Numbered from the stretch's first letter, positions 1-10,157 are shown. The stretch: DNA of 64,000 bases from Streptomyces sp. AJS327 (GCF_013450295.1 NZ_SKBR01000001.1:2295001-2359000), one strand, 5' to 3'. Numbers and translations are program-made. The notes: a model not told the origin generated them from the sequence alone.

Positions 1-1039
<1,039 letters not shown>

Positions 1040-1178
1040 GTAGGTGCTCGCGTTCACTGTGTGGTTTCTGAGACAACGACTATTCTTCTTTGTTTATTTT
1101 TGAAGAGTGTGTTGCGTGTTTTCCATGCCGATGTGGCTCATGCCCTTGTTTGTGGGGGTGGGTTGTTGGTGTGGGTGT

Positions 1179-1299
1179 GTTTCGGTGGTTATAGCGGTGG
1201 GGGAACGCCCGGTTACATTCCGAACCCGGAAGCTAAGCCTGCCAGCGCCGATGGTACTGCGAGGGGGACCTCGTGGGAGAGTAGGTCACCGCCGAACTT
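1179..1299 (+). rRNA. 5S rRNA
   Basis: This is a roughly 120-nt 5S rRNA. It carries the universal core CCGAACCCGGAAGCTAAG and the closing helix formed by the 5' GTTTCGGTGG and the 3' CACCGCCGAAC. It is the last gene of the rrn operon, in 23S-5S order, and a strong terminator hairpin follows within 10 nt. The ends may be off by one to three bases. Confidence 0.95.
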
Positions 1300-1308
1300 T
1301 GTGTGGTT

Positions 1309-1351
1309 GAGGCCCTGGAGGCTGGTGTGAGAGCACTGGTTCCAGGGCCTC
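1309..1351 (+). terminator. rrn operon terminator hairpin
   Basis: A perfect 11-bp inverted repeat (GAGGCCCTGGA at 1309-1319, TCCAGGGCCTC at 1341-1351) sits 10 nt after 5S and is followed by TTCGCGTTT. It is the expected end of the rRNA transcript. Confidence 0.85.
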
Positions 1352-1534
1352 TTCGCGTTTGGAGGATCTCCGGCTGTTCGCGGAACTGCGCCGTCTCGGC
1401 GGTGAGTTCGCCTCCGGGCCGGACCTCGTTCGTGTCCGGCTGGCATGACCGACCCTCGTGTGGGGTGTCCGCGGGGTGCCGGTAGAGTCATGGGGCATCG
1501 TCGTCGGCGCGCTACTCAACGGGGAGGCTCCCGG

Positions 1535-2143
1535 GTGGAGGTCCAGGAGGCAGAGGTCCAGACGGACCGGGTTTTCACCATTCCGAACATCCTGAGTATG
1601 GCTCGTCTCGCCGGTGTTCCCCTTTTCCTCTGGCTGATTCTCTGGCCGGAATTCAACGGGCCGAACTGCGATGGCTGGGCCCTGCTCGTTCTGGCGCTCA
1701 GCGGAGTGAGCGACTACCTCGACGGAAAGCTCGCCCGCCGCTGGAACCAGGTCAGCAACCTCGGCCGGATCCTGGACCCCGCGGCCGACCGGCTCTACAT
1801 ACTCTCCACCCTGGTGGGCCTCACCTGGCGCGACATCCTGCCCGTATGGCTGACCGCGGTGCTGCTGGCGCGGGAACTGCTCCTGCTGGTCATGGTGTGG
1901 GTGCTGGACCGGCACGGATACGCGCCCCCGCAGGTGAACTTCCTCGGAAAAGCCGCCACCTTCAACCTCATGTACGCCTTCCCGCTGCTCTTGCTCAGCG
2001 ACGGGAGCGGGTGGATTGCGTCACTTGCTGCTATTTTCGGATGGGCGTTCGCTGGCTGGGGTACCACGCTGTACTGGTGGGCAGGGATCCTCTACGTGGT
2101 CCAGGTCCGCCGCCTCGTCCGGGCGGACGCAGAGGCCGACTGA
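1535..2143 (+). CDS. cls: CDP-alcohol phosphatidyltransferase (eukaryotic-type cardiolipin synthase)
   Basis: An integral membrane enzyme of 202 aa. The complete CDP-alcohol phosphotransferase signature D-x2-DG-x2-AR-x8-G-x3-D-x3-D runs from D60 to D85, so the metal-binding Asp residues are intact. Several hydrophobic helices fill the rest. The orthologue at this locus in S. coelicolor was characterised as a eukaryotic-like cardiolipin synthase (phosphatidylglycerol + CDP-diacylglycerol), and the mycobacterial counterpart is called pgsA2. The product specificity here is inferred from that synteny; a phosphatidylglycerophosphate synthase is the alternative. The GTG start at 1535 follows GGGGAGG by 7 nt; an upstream ATG at 1490 lacks a ribosome site. 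A TAGAGT -10-like hexamer lies at 1483-1488. Confidence 0.85.
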   Translation: MEVQEAEVQTDRVFTIPNILSMARLAGVPLFLWLILWPEFNGPNCDGWALLVLALSGVSDYLDGKLARRWNQVSNLGRILDPAADRLYILSTLVGLTWRDILPVWLTAVLLARELLLLVMVWVLDRHGYAPPQVNFLGKAATFNLMYAFPLLLLSDGSGWIASLAAIFGWAFAGWGTTLYWWAGILYVVQVRRLVRADAEAD

Positions 2144-2253
2144 GCTCGCCTTTCCAGCGTCGTAGAGGTTGGTTGCCCCCGCGGGAGAGCCGTGGGCCAG
2201 CCGGATGAGTGGAGTCGGTATCACCGTCGTCTCGCAAGGAGGACGCTTCCGAC

Positions 2254-4749
2254 ATGAAGGCCGTCGTGATGGCTGGGGGAGAGGGCACTCGGTTGCGCCC
2301 CATGACCGCGAGTATGCCCAAGCCCCTGCTGCCCGTGGTAAACCGCCCGATCATGGAGCACGTGCTGCGCTTGCTGAAGCGCCACGGGCTGACCGAGACC
2401 GTGGTGACGGTGCAGTTCCTGGCCTCTCTGGTCAAGAACTACTTCGGTGACGGCGAAGAACTCGGCATGGACCTCGCGTACGCCAACGAGGAGAAGCCGC
2501 TCGGCACCGCGGGAAGCGTCAAGAACGCCGAGGAGGCGCTGAAGGACGACTCCTTCCTCGTGATTTCCGGCGACGCGCTCACGGATTTCGACCTGACCGA
2601 TCTCATCCGATTCCACAAGGAACGCGAGGCGATGGTGACGGTCTGCCTCACCCGCGTTCCCAATCCCCTGGAATTCGGCATCACGATTCTCGACGAGGAG
2701 GGCCGGGTCGAGCGTTTCCTGGAGAAGCCGACCTGGGGCCAGGTGTTCTCGGACACGGTGAACACCGGTATCTACGTCATGGAGCCCGAGGTATTCGACT
2801 ACGTCGAGCCGGATGTTCCCGTCGACTGGTCCGGCGACGTCTTCCCGCAGCTGATGAAGGAAGGGAAGACGATCTACGGGTACGTCGCCGAGGGGTACTG
2901 GGAAGACGTCGGCACCCACGAGAGCTATGTGAAGGCCCAGGCCGATGTTCTGGAAGGCAAGGTCGACGTCGAGATCGACGGGTTCGAGATCTCGCCCGGT
3001 GTGTGGGTCGCCGAGGGGGCGGAGGTGCACCCGGACGCCGTCCTGCGCGGTCCGCTGTACATCGGGGACTACGCCAAGGTCGAGGCGGACACGGAGTTGC
3101 GGGAGCACTCCGTCATCGGGTCGAACGTCGTGGTCAAGAGCGGCGCTTTCCTGCACCGCGCCGTGGTGGACGACAACGTGTACATCGGTCAGCAGTCCAA
3201 CCTGCGTGGCTGCGTGGTGGGCAAGAACACCGACATCATGCGGGCGTCCCGTATCGAGGACGGCGCGGTCATCGGGGACGAGTGTCTGATCGGCGAGGAG
3301 TCGATCGTCCAGGGGAACGTGCGGGTCTACCCGTTCAAGACCATCGAGGCGGGGGCGTTCGTCAACACCTCGGTCATCTGGGAGTCGCGGGGGCAGGCGC
3401 GCCTGTTCGGCGCGCGGGGCGTCAGCGGGATCCTGAACGTCGAGATCACCCCGGAACTGGCCGTTCGGCTGGCCGGTGCCTACGCCACGACCCTGAAGAA
3501 GGGCTCGACCGTCACCACGGCCCGTGACCACTCACGGGGTGCCCGGGCGCTCAAGCGCGCGATGATCTCCGCGCTCCAGGCCAGCGCCATCGACGTCCGG
3601 GACCTGGAGAACGTGCCCCTGCCGGTGGCCCGTCAGCAGACCGCCCGGGGCAGTGCGGGCGGCATCATGATCCGCACCACCACCGGCACCCCCGACTCCG
3701 TGGACATCATGTTCTTCGACGAGCGGGGAGCCGACCTCTCCCAGGCCGCGCAGCGCAAGCTGGACCGGGTGTACGCGCGGCAGGAGTACCGCCGGGCGTT
3801 CCCCGGCGAGATCGGCGATCTGCGCTTTCCGGCCAGCGTGTTCGACTCGTACACGGGGACGTTGCTGCGGGCCGTGGACACCACGGGGGTCGCGGAGTCC
3901 GGGCTCAAGGTGGTCGTCGACGCCTCGAACGGCAGCGCCGGGCTGGTGCTGCCGAGCCTGCTCGGACGGCTCGGGGTGGACTCCCTGACGATCAATCCCG
4001 GGCTGGACGAGTCCCGGCCGACGGAGACCGTGGAGAGCAGGCGGTCCGGTCTGGTGCGGCTGGGCGAGATCGTCGCCTCGGCCCGGGCGGCCTTCGGTAT
4101 CCGGTTCGACCCGGTGGGAGAGCGACTGTCGCTGGTCGACGAGCGTGGCCGGATCGTGGAGGACCACCGGGTGCTGCTGGTGCTGCTCGACCTGGTCGCG
4201 GCGGAGCGGCGGAGCGGCCGGGTGGCGCTCCCGGTGACCACGACCCGGATCGCCGAGCAGGTGGCCGCCTACCACGGCACCCAGGTGGAGTGGACGACGA
4301 CCTCGCCCGACGACCTGACGCGGGTGAGCCGTGACGAGACGACGGTCTTCGGGGGTGACGGCCGGGGCGGCTTCATCGTCCCGGAGTTCAGCTCGGTCTT
4401 CGACAGCACCGCCGCCTTCGTCCGCCTCCTCGGACTGGTGGCGCGTACGCAGCTGACGGTGAGCCAGATCGACGCGCGGATCCCGCGGGCGCACGTGCTC
4501 CTCCGGGACGTGGCAACTCCCTGGGCTGTCAAGGGACTTGTGATGCGCAGTGTGGTCGAGGCGGCCGGGGACCGCTGGGTGGACACCACCGACGGGGTGC
4601 GGGTGGTGGAGTCGGACGGACGCTGGGTGATGGTGCTGCCCGACCCCGCCGAGGCCGTGACGCACCTGTGGGCGGAGGGGCCGGACGACGCCTCCGCGCA
4701 GGCCCTGCTGGACGAGTGGTCGGCGGTGGTCGACGGCGCGGGGAAGTGA
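2254..4749 (+). CDS. manC: Mannose-1-phosphate guanylyltransferase with C-terminal pseudo-phosphomannomutase domain
   Basis: A protein of 831 aa in three parts. Residues 1 to about 235 form a sugar-nucleotidyltransferase domain with GGEGTRLRP at the N-terminus, SGDALTDFD and a FLEKP segment. Residues about 250-375 form a left-handed beta-helix of hexapeptide repeats. Residues about 385-831 have the fold order of a phosphohexomutase. The first domain should make GDP-mannose from mannose-1-phosphate and GTP for cell-surface glycans and protein O-mannosylation; the S. coelicolor orthologue is one of its GDP-mannose pyrophosphorylases. The mutase active sites look lost: RTTTGTPDS at 474 replaces TASHNP, DPVGER at 619 replaces DGDADR, and GGDGRGG at 700 replaces GEESGH. 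The ATG follows AAGGAGGA by about 10 nt. Confidence 0.88.
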   Translation: MKAVVMAGGEGTRLRPMTASMPKPLLPVVNRPIMEHVLRLLKRHGLTETVVTVQFLASLVKNYFGDGEELGMDLAYANEEKPLGTAGSVKNAEEALKDDSFLVISGDALTDFDLTDLIRFHKEREAMVTVCLTRVPNPLEFGITILDEEGRVERFLEKPTWGQVFSDTVNTGIYVMEPEVFDYVEPDVPVDWSGDVFPQLMKEGKTIYGYVAEGYWEDVGTHESYVKAQADVLEGKVDVEIDGFEISPGVWVAEGAEVHPDAVLRGPLYIGDYAKVEADTELREHSVIGSNVVVKSGAFLHRAVVDDNVYIGQQSNLRGCVVGKNTDIMRASRIEDGAVIGDECLIGEESIVQGNVRVYPFKTIEAGAFVNTSVIWESRGQARLFGARGVSGILNVEITPELAVRLAGAYATTLKKGSTVTTARDHSRGARALKRAMISALQASAIDVRDLENVPLPVARQQTARGSAGGIMIRTTTGTPDSVDIMFFDERGADLSQAAQRKLDRVYARQEYRRAFPGEIGDLRFPASVFDSYTGTLLRAVDTTGVAESGLKVVVDASNGSAGLVLPSLLGRLGVDSLTINPGLDESRPTETVESRRSGLVRLGEIVASARAAFGIRFDPVGERLSLVDERGRIVEDHRVLLVLLDLVAAERRSGRVALPVTTTRIAEQVAAYHGTQVEWTTTSPDDLTRVSRDETTVFGGDGRGGFIVPEFSSVFDSTAAFVRLLGLVARTQLTVSQIDARIPRAHVLLRDVATPWAVKGLVMRSVVEAAGDRWVDTTDGVRVVESDGRWVMVLPDPAEAVTHLWAEGPDDASAQALLDEWSAVVDGAGK

Positions 4750-4851
4750 CGGCGGCCCCCGGTCCGGGGGACCGTGCGCGCAACTCCCGCGCCCCGGCAC
4801 ACCGCTGGGCCCGTTCGGCGGACGCGACGGGCCCGTGCGACGATGTGCGGC

Positions 4852-5751
4852 ATGCCGCAGCAGCCCCCGGACCGGAGTTCCCCTGGGCGTCCTCCGCGCC
4901 CTGACGCCTCCATGTCGCTGCTGAACAACGTCATGGACCACAGCCTCGACGAGGGCTACGCGCAGGCGGCGGCCAAGCGGGAGGCGGAGGGCCGCGCCGG
5001 CCTTCCGCGTACGCTGCGCGGGCGGCTCTGGCTGGCGGCCGGGCTCATCCTGGCGGCTCTCGTGGTCACCGTGGGCGCGGCCCAGGCGCGGATCGCCGCC
5101 CCCACCATCGCGCGGGAGAACGAAGAGCTGATCAAGCGGATCGAGGACGGCAACGCCGACGCGGACGCCCTACAGAAGCGGGTGGACAGCCTGCGGTCGA
5201 CGGTGGACGCGCGGCAGCGCGAGGCGCTGGAGAAGCACGGCAGCGGACGAGCCGAGGTGACGGGCATGCTCTCCGGGGCGCTCCCGGTGAAGGGCCCCGG
5301 CATCAAGCTGGTGGTGGACGACGCGAAGGACACCAAGGACAGCGACACCGGTGGTCCCCGGGAGAGCAGCGGCTTCTCGGACACGGGGCGGGTCCGGGAC
5401 CGCGACCTCCAGCGTGTCGTCAACGGGCTCTGGGCCTCGGGCGCGGAGGCGCTGTCCGTCAACGGCCAGCGGCTCACGTCCCTTTCGGCGATTCGGGCGG
5501 CGGGCGACGCCATACTGGTTGACAATAAGCCCCTTGTGCCGCCCTACACGATGCTCGCCGTGGGGCCGGGACAGCGGCTGAGTACCGCTTTCCAGGACAG
5601 CGCCGACGGACGGTACCTGCACGCGCTGCGGGAGAACTTCGGGATCGGCGCCAGTATTTCCGTGCAGGACGAGGTGAGGTTGCCTGCCGCGCCACGCCTC
5701 ATCGTGCGCAGCGCCAAGCCCGCACAGACAGGAGAGGGCAGCACATCGTGA
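4852..5751 (+). CDS. DUF881 membrane-anchored protein (first copy)
   Basis: A protein of 299 aa. A basic cytoplasmic N-terminus is followed by one membrane helix (about residues 58-78), a coiled-coil-like stretch (about 85-130), and the DUF881 domain to the end. The DUF881 fold is YlxW/YlxX-like and its biochemical role is not established. It partners Sbp and a second DUF881 protein in an overlapping three-gene unit that is conserved across Actinobacteria. No Shine-Dalgarno precedes the start. A GACGAT -10-like hexamer at 4839-4844, 7 nt before ATG 4852, suggests a leaderless mRNA. An in-frame ATG at 4843 is the alternative start. Confidence 0.8.
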   Translation: MPQQPPDRSSPGRPPRPDASMSLLNNVMDHSLDEGYAQAAAKREAEGRAGLPRTLRGRLWLAAGLILAALVVTVGAAQARIAAPTIARENEELIKRIEDGNADADALQKRVDSLRSTVDARQREALEKHGSGRAEVTGMLSGALPVKGPGIKLVVDDAKDTKDSDTGGPRESSGFSDTGRVRDRDLQRVVNGLWASGAEALSVNGQRLTSLSAIRAAGDAILVDNKPLVPPYTMLAVGPGQRLSTAFQDSADGRYLHALRENFGIGASISVQDEVRLPAAPRLIVRSAKPAQTGEGSTS

Positions 5752-6080
5752 TCGCGGTACTGGGTCTGGTGGTGGGAGTGGTGGCCGGACTCGTCGTCCG
5801 GCCCGTGGTGCCGACGGTGGTCGAGCCCTACCTGCCGATCGCCGTCGTCGCCGCCCTGGACGCGGTCTTCGGGGGACTGCGGGCCATGCTTGACGGGATC
5901 TTCGACGACAAGGTGTTCGTCGTCTCGTTCCTCTCCAACGTGGTGGTGGCGGCGCTGATCGTCTTCCTGGGCGACAAGCTCGGGGTGGGCGCGCAGCTGT
6001 CCACCGGCGTCGTCGTGGTCCTCGGCATCCGCATCTTCTCCAACGCCGCCGCCATCCGGCGGCACGTCTTCCGGGCGTGA
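5748..6080 (+). CDS. sbp: Small basic protein Sbp (DUF1290)
   Basis: A protein of 110 aa made almost wholly of hydrophobic helices (about 4-22, 30-45, 60-80 and 85-100), typical of the Sbp/DUF1290 family whose Bacillus member lies in the division gene region. The exact function is unknown. The GTG at 5748 overlaps the stop of the preceding DUF881 gene by 4 nt, and the gene in turn overlaps the next DUF881 start by 4 nt, so the three are probably translated together and may form one membrane complex (inference). Confidence 0.85.
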   Translation: MIAVLGLVVGVVAGLVVRPVVPTVVEPYLPIAVVAALDAVFGGLRAMLDGIFDDKVFVVSFLSNVVVAALIVFLGDKLGVGAQLSTGVVVVLGIRIFSNAAAIRRHVFRA

Positions 6081-6973
6081 GGCCGGTGAGCGACGAGAAC
6101 CGGCTGCCGGGAGAGCTGCCCCCCGAGCGCCCCTCGAAGGGCGCGGAGCGGGGCGCGGACGGCGCGCCTGACGAGCCCGGCACGGAGCCTGGCACCGAGT
6201 CCGTCACCGAGCCCGGGGAGGGCGCGGCGGGCGACACCGCGGGTGGGGACGGCCTGACGGGACGCCAGCGGCTGCGGAAGGCGCTGTGGCCGCCCCGGGC
6301 GAGCCGGGCGCAGCTGATCGTGGCGCTGCTGCTGTTCGTCCTCGGTCTGGGTCTGGCCATCCAGGTGCGGTCGACGAGTGAGAACAGCGCGCTGCGTGGC
6401 GCCCGGCACGAGGACCTGGTGCGCATCCTGGACGAGCTGGACGACCGCACCAAGCGGCTGGAGGACGAGAAGCAGGAACTCCAGGGCCAGCGCACCGAGT
6501 TGGAGAACAGCTCGGACCAGGCCGAGGAGGCGCGCAAGCAGACGCGCAAGAAGGAGCAGCAACTCGGCGTGCTGGCCGGTACGGTCGCGGCGGAGGGGCC
6601 GGGTATCCAGCTCACCATCCGTGACGAGGGCGGGGCCGTCGAGGCTGACATGCTGCTTGACACCGTGCAGGAGCTGCGTGCCGCGGGCGCGGAGGCCATC
6701 GAGGTCAACGGCGTGCGGGTGGTGGCGAGCACGTACTTCTCGGACAGCGGGGGTGGCGTGCGGGTGGACGGCCGGAAGGTCGGGCAGCCGTACCGTTTCC
6801 AGGTCATCGGCAAGCCGCAGGATCTTGAGCCCGCGCTGAACATCCCCGGCGGGGTGGTGCAGACGCTCAAGAAGGAGCAGGCCACGGTGGATGTGGCACG
6901 CTCGGGGAAGATCACGGTTGACGCCTTGCGGTCCGCGAAGCGGCCTGACTACGCTCGGTCGTCATCGTCGTGA
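6077..6973 (+). CDS. DUF881 membrane-anchored protein (second copy)
   Basis: A protein of 298 aa with an acidic, Gly/Pro-rich N-terminal tail of about 60 residues, a basic stretch, one membrane helix (about 79-97), a strongly charged coiled coil (about 105-165), and a DUF881 domain. It has the same architecture as the first DUF881 protein but diverges in sequence, as in mycobacterial Rv1823/Rv1825. The GTG start at 6077 overlaps the sbp stop; a GTG at 6086 is also possible. In mycobacteria gcvH follows this gene, but here only a 165-nt gap follows before garA. Confidence 0.82.
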   Translation: MRPVSDENRLPGELPPERPSKGAERGADGAPDEPGTEPGTESVTEPGEGAAGDTAGGDGLTGRQRLRKALWPPRASRAQLIVALLLFVLGLGLAIQVRSTSENSALRGARHEDLVRILDELDDRTKRLEDEKQELQGQRTELENSSDQAEEARKQTRKKEQQLGVLAGTVAAEGPGIQLTIRDEGGAVEADMLLDTVQELRAAGAEAIEVNGVRVVASTYFSDSGGGVRVDGRKVGQPYRFQVIGKPQDLEPALNIPGGVVQTLKKEQATVDVARSGKITVDALRSAKRPDYARSSSS

Positions 6974-7138
6974 CCAGACGGCAGGGAACGCAGGGGGTCG
7001 GCGGGTCCGTGGGGCACCGCATCGTGGAAACTGTCCACAGGCCACGGACGTTGTCTGGGCGTCCGTATCGGCCAATGAGAGTATCGAGGGTCTGTCCTGC
7101 CCCACGGGCGGGTCTGTTTCGTGCGAGGGGAATCGCCC

Positions 7139-7927
7139 GTGAGTTTTTTTGCGAAGTTGTTCCGCAAGGGCCGCCAGGAGAGCGGCGGCGGTGCCGCACG
7201 GCATCGCGCTCCCCGGCACGCTGACGCCCAGGGGAACGGTATGGGGGAGAACCCGGAGCGGCCGTTGTTCCGGGACGAGGTCGGTCCGTCCGGCCCCGGC
7301 GCCACCGATGGTTACGCAGCGGGCTCAGTTGACCCCGGAGCGTCAGGAAGCATAGGTTCCGACCAGTCAGCACAGGCGCGATCGGGCGGAGGACCTTCCT
7401 TGCCGGTGTGTAACAGGTGCGGGACCCGCGTCGCGGAGGCCAGCCGGTTCTGCTCCAACTGCGGTGCGCCACTCCGTGCCGCCGCCCCCGAGAGGTCCTC
7501 GGAGACCACCTCCACCATCTCCATCTCCGGGCTGGAGGCCTACGAGGCAGAGGTGACCGGCCAGCACCAGTCGCCCGTCCTCGCCCCGGAGGCCCAGGCC
7601 GCTGTGGACGCGCTGCCGATGGGTTCCGCGCTGCTCGTGGTGCGCCGGGGCCCCAACTCGGGCAGCAGGTTCCTGCTGGACGGTGAGGTGACCACGGCGG
7701 GGCGTCACCCGGAGAGCGACATCTTCCTGGACGATGTGACGGTCTCCCGGCGGCACGTGGAGTTCCGGCGGACCGCCGAGGGCTTCTCGGTCTCGGACGT
7801 CGGGAGTCTGAACGGCACCTACGTCAACCGCGAGCGCATCGAGTCCGGCGTTCCGCTGGGCAACGGGGACGAGGTGCAGATCGGCAAGTACCGCCTGGTG
7901 TTCTACGCGAGCTCTCGGGCGGCCTGA
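7139..7927 (+). CDS. garA: FHA-domain regulator GarA/OdhI with N-terminal zinc ribbon
   Basis: A protein of 262 aa. A zinc ribbon (C91, C94, C105, C108) is followed by the phosphorylation motif ETTS at 122-125 and then a forkhead-associated domain at about 165-250 with GRHPESD, SRRHVEF and LNGTYVN. In mycobacteria and corynebacteria GarA/OdhI is phosphorylated on the ETTS motif by PknB/PknG kinases; the unphosphorylated form inhibits 2-oxoglutarate dehydrogenase and adjusts glutamate metabolism. The same role is inferred here. Mycobacterial GarA lacks the long N-terminal zinc-ribbon part. The GTG start follows a GAGGGGAA site by about 8 nt. Confidence 0.88.
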   Translation: MSFFAKLFRKGRQESGGGAARHRAPRHADAQGNGMGENPERPLFRDEVGPSGPGATDGYAAGSVDPGASGSIGSDQSAQARSGGGPSLPVCNRCGTRVAEASRFCSNCGAPLRAAAPERSSETTSTISISGLEAYEAEVTGQHQSPVLAPEAQAAVDALPMGSALLVVRRGPNSGSRFLLDGEVTTAGRHPESDIFLDDVTVSRRHVEFRRTAEGFSVSDVGSLNGTYVNRERIESGVPLGNGDEVQIGKYRLVFYASSRAA

Positions 7928-7951
7928 CGCTTCTGAGAAAGGGCGGCGCAC

Positions 7952-8755
7952 ATGCGGCCGGACGGTGTCGACTCGATCACGGAAACCGACACCGGACCGG
8001 CCGCTTCGGTCAGTGTGGGGGCCGCCGTCGAGGCGCTGCGCGAGGAGTTCCCCGAGCTGTCGGTCACCGTCGTGCGCTTCCTGGAGGCGGAGGGGCTGCT
8101 GGGGGCCGAGCGGGCGCGGGACGCCCCCTGGAAGCTCAGCCCGGCGGCCGTGGGGCGGATCCGCGAGGTGCTGCGGCTCCGCCGGGATCAGGCGCTGCCG
8201 CTGGCGGCCATCCGGGCTCGCCTCGATGACGGGGGCGGCGTGCCGGTACTCCCCTCTCCCACCCCGGCTGAGGGCGGCGGCGTGGAGGCCGCGCCGCCTC
8301 CGGTGAGCCGCGCCGAGCTGCTGGCCGTCACCGGGGCGGACGAGCCCACGCTCACCAGATGGGAGGCGTACGGTCTGCTCGGCCCCCGAGGCGCGCTCAC
8401 CGGCCCCGAGGAGGAGCCGGAATCGGACGAGTACGCGGCGGAGGATCTGGCGGTGGCGCGGCTCTGCGCCGAGCTGGGGCGGTACGGCCTGGAACCGCGG
8501 CACCTGCGCTCCACGAAGGCCGCGGCGGAGCGGATGGCCGGGCTGGTCGAGCAGGTCACGGCGCCGCTGAGGCGCGGTGGGGCCCGCCGCGAGGGCGAGC
8601 CCGGCGCGGCGGCGGCGAGGGAGCTGGCGGCGCTCTCCGCACGGCTGTACACGACGTTCCTCCATCGAGAGCTGGGGCTGACGGAGCGCGGTCGGTACAC
8701 GGATGCCGACGCCGAAAGAGTGCCCGACTACCCAAACAGGCCGGGCAGCGCCTAG
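7952..8755 (+). CDS. ftsR: MerR-family regulator, FtsR/Rv1828-like
   Basis: A protein of 267 aa with a MerR winged helix near residues 22-90 (TVVRFLEAEGLL, then a loop of charged residues) and a second MerR-like region near 115-185 (TLTRWEAYGLLGP). It lies directly after garA, as Rv1828 follows Rv1827 in M. tuberculosis. The corynebacterial orthologue FtsR activates ftsZ, so a role in division-gene control is a reasonable inference. The stop codon TAG lies inside the proposed -10 of the next gene. The ATG follows GAAAGG. Confidence 0.8.
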   Translation: MRPDGVDSITETDTGPAASVSVGAAVEALREEFPELSVTVVRFLEAEGLLGAERARDAPWKLSPAAVGRIREVLRLRRDQALPLAAIRARLDDGGGVPVLPSPTPAEGGGVEAAPPPVSRAELLAVTGADEPTLTRWEAYGLLGPRGALTGPEEEPESDEYAAEDLAVARLCAELGRYGLEPRHLRSTKAAAERMAGLVEQVTAPLRRGGARREGEPGAAAARELAALSARLYTTFLHRELGLTERGRYTDADAERVPDYPNRPGSA

Positions 8756-8764
8756 GGTTGCTGT

Positions 8765-9238
8765 GTGAATGAGCTCGACGTTGTGGGTGTCCGGGTTGAA
8801 ATGCCCTCCAACCAACCGATCGTGCTCCTGCGGGAGGTGGGAGGCGATCGATACCTCCCCATTTGGATCGGCCCGGGGGAGGCGACGGCGATCGCCTTCG
8901 CCCAGCAGGGCATGACGCCCGCGCGTCCACTGACTCACGATCTGTTCAAGGACGTTCTGGAAGCAGTGGGGCAGGAGCTGACCGCCGTCCGCATCGTGGA
9001 TCTGCGCGAGGGCGTCTTCTACGCGGAGCTGGTCTTCGCCAGCGGGGTAGAGGTGAGCGCCCGTCCGTCCGACGCCATAGCGCTGGCGCTGCGTACCGGG
9101 ACGCCGATCTACGGCAGTGACGGAGTCCTGGACGACGCGGGGATCGCCATTCCCGACGAGCAGGAGGACGAGGTGGAGAAGTTCCGTGAGTTCCTGGACC
9201 AGATCTCGCCCGAGGACTTCGGTACCAGCAGTCAGTGA
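8765..9238 (+). CDS. Bifunctional nuclease family protein (DUF151, Rv1829-like)
   Basis: A compact cytoplasmic protein of 157 aa with the full BFN/DUF151 pattern: LREVGGDRYLPIWIG near the N-terminus, a central domain with FYAELVF, and the signature RPSDAIALALRTGTPIY. Family members are variously described as DNase/RNase; the physiological substrate in Actinobacteria is not known. It sits between two merR genes, as in mycobacteria. No ribosome site precedes the GTG at 8765, but TAGGGT at 8753-8758 ends 6 nt upstream, as expected for a leaderless transcript starting at the GTG. Confidence 0.85.
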   Translation: MNELDVVGVRVEMPSNQPIVLLREVGGDRYLPIWIGPGEATAIAFAQQGMTPARPLTHDLFKDVLEAVGQELTAVRIVDLREGVFYAELVFASGVEVSARPSDAIALALRTGTPIYGSDGVLDDAGIAIPDEQEDEVEKFREFLDQISPEDFGTSSQ

Positions 9239-9368
9239 GCCGGCTCGCTGACGCGTTTCGGCGCCGTCCGGTGGCCGCTCGCGGACAACCTGGCAGCCGT
9301 TCCCGGCTGGGTCCGAGTCAAACCACACCTTGGGTGATTATCACTCGGCGTGCCGAAGGCGGCGATCG

Positions 9369-9397
9369 TTGACGCGCCCCGGGGGACTGCCTACCTT
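9369..9397 (+). promoter_or_regulatory. Housekeeping-type promoter for the second merR gene
   Basis: TTGACG (9369-9374), a 17-nt spacer, then TACCTT (9392-9397): a near-consensus principal-sigma promoter. The predicted start is near 9404, giving a leader of about 45 nt before GTG 9450. Confidence 0.7.
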
Positions 9398-9449
9398 CGG
9401 TTGGGCAGGTTCCGGGGGCTGCCCGGAACGTGAAGGGACGGAGGTCGGC

Positions 9450-10052
9450 GTGACAGGCACCGGCGGCGATGGCCTGGTGGCGGGCGACTCCTCCCCGCTT
9501 CCCGAGCCCGCAGCGCAGACCCCCGTGCGGAGCGTGGAGGCGCCGGCGGACGCGTCGGAGGAGGTTGGCTACCGCGGCCCCACGGCCTGCACGGCGGCCG
9601 GTATCACCTACCGACAGCTGGACTACTGGGCCAGGACCGGACTGGTCGAGCCCAGCATCCGCCCGGCGCACGGCTCGGGGAGCCAGCGTCTCTACAGCTT
9701 CCGCGACATCGTCGTACTCAAGATCGTCAAGCGGTTGCTCGACACCGGGGTCTCCCTTCAGAACATCCGGACCGCCGTGCGGCATCTGCGGTCCCGGGGC
9801 GTCACCGACCTCGCGCAGATGACGTTGATGAGTGACGGGGCCACCGTCTACGAGTGCTCCTCGCCGGACGAGGTCGTCGACCTGCTCCAGGGCGGCCAGG
9901 GGGTCTTCGGCATCGCGGTGGGCGTCGTCTGGCGCGACGTGGCCGGGGCTCTCGCGCAGTTGCACGGTGAGCGTGTGGACACCGGCGAGGCGCTGCCCGG
10001 CGAGTTCCACCCCGGGGACGAACTCGCCAGACGCCGCAACCGGGCGGGCTGA
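9450..10052 (+). CDS. MerR-family regulator, Rv1830-like
   Basis: A protein of 200 aa. After an unstructured N-terminus of about 45 residues comes a MerR-type DNA-binding domain (TYRQLDYWARTGLVEPS, then RLYSFRDIVVLKIVKRLL) and a C-terminal segment with no ligand-binding cysteines. It closes the garA-merR-DUF151-merR block, as in mycobacteria. The target genes are unknown. The GTG start is chosen because GGAGG lies 5 nt upstream and the -35/-10 pair at 9369-9397 precedes it; the open frame extends further upstream but over the promoter. Confidence 0.83.
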   Translation: MTGTGGDGLVAGDSSPLPEPAAQTPVRSVEAPADASEEVGYRGPTACTAAGITYRQLDYWARTGLVEPSIRPAHGSGSQRLYSFRDIVVLKIVKRLLDTGVSLQNIRTAVRHLRSRGVTDLAQMTLMSDGATVYECSSPDEVVDLLQGGQGVFGIAVGVVWRDVAGALAQLHGERVDTGEALPGEFHPGDELARRRNRAG

Positions 10053-10126
10053 GCGCCGCTCCGGGCTGGTTCCGGGCGATCACCCCTCCGCCGGAACGGC
10101 GGGCGTGGGCGCGGCCGGGGGTGCCA

Positions 10127-10149
10127 CTGTCAGTGGCATACGGCACCAT
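10127..10149 (+). promoter_or_regulatory. DNA-damage (RecA-independent, PafBC-type) promoter of dinB
   Basis: CTGTCAGTG (10127-10135), 8 nt, then CACCAT (10144-10149). This matches the actinobacterial RecA-NDp consensus tTGTCRGTG-N8-TAnnnT except the first base of each element. The upstream half lies in a perfect 8+8-bp palindrome (TGCCACTG, T, CAGTGGCA; 10122-10138). The -10 ends 8 nt before the dinB GTG, so the transcript would be nearly leaderless. Confidence 0.68.
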
Positions 10150-10157
10150 CGGCAGGT

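Noticed and set aside
2221..3531. 436-residue reverse open frame over manC
   Set aside because: A GC-rich antisense shadow; the forward frame has clear nucleotidyltransferase motifs.
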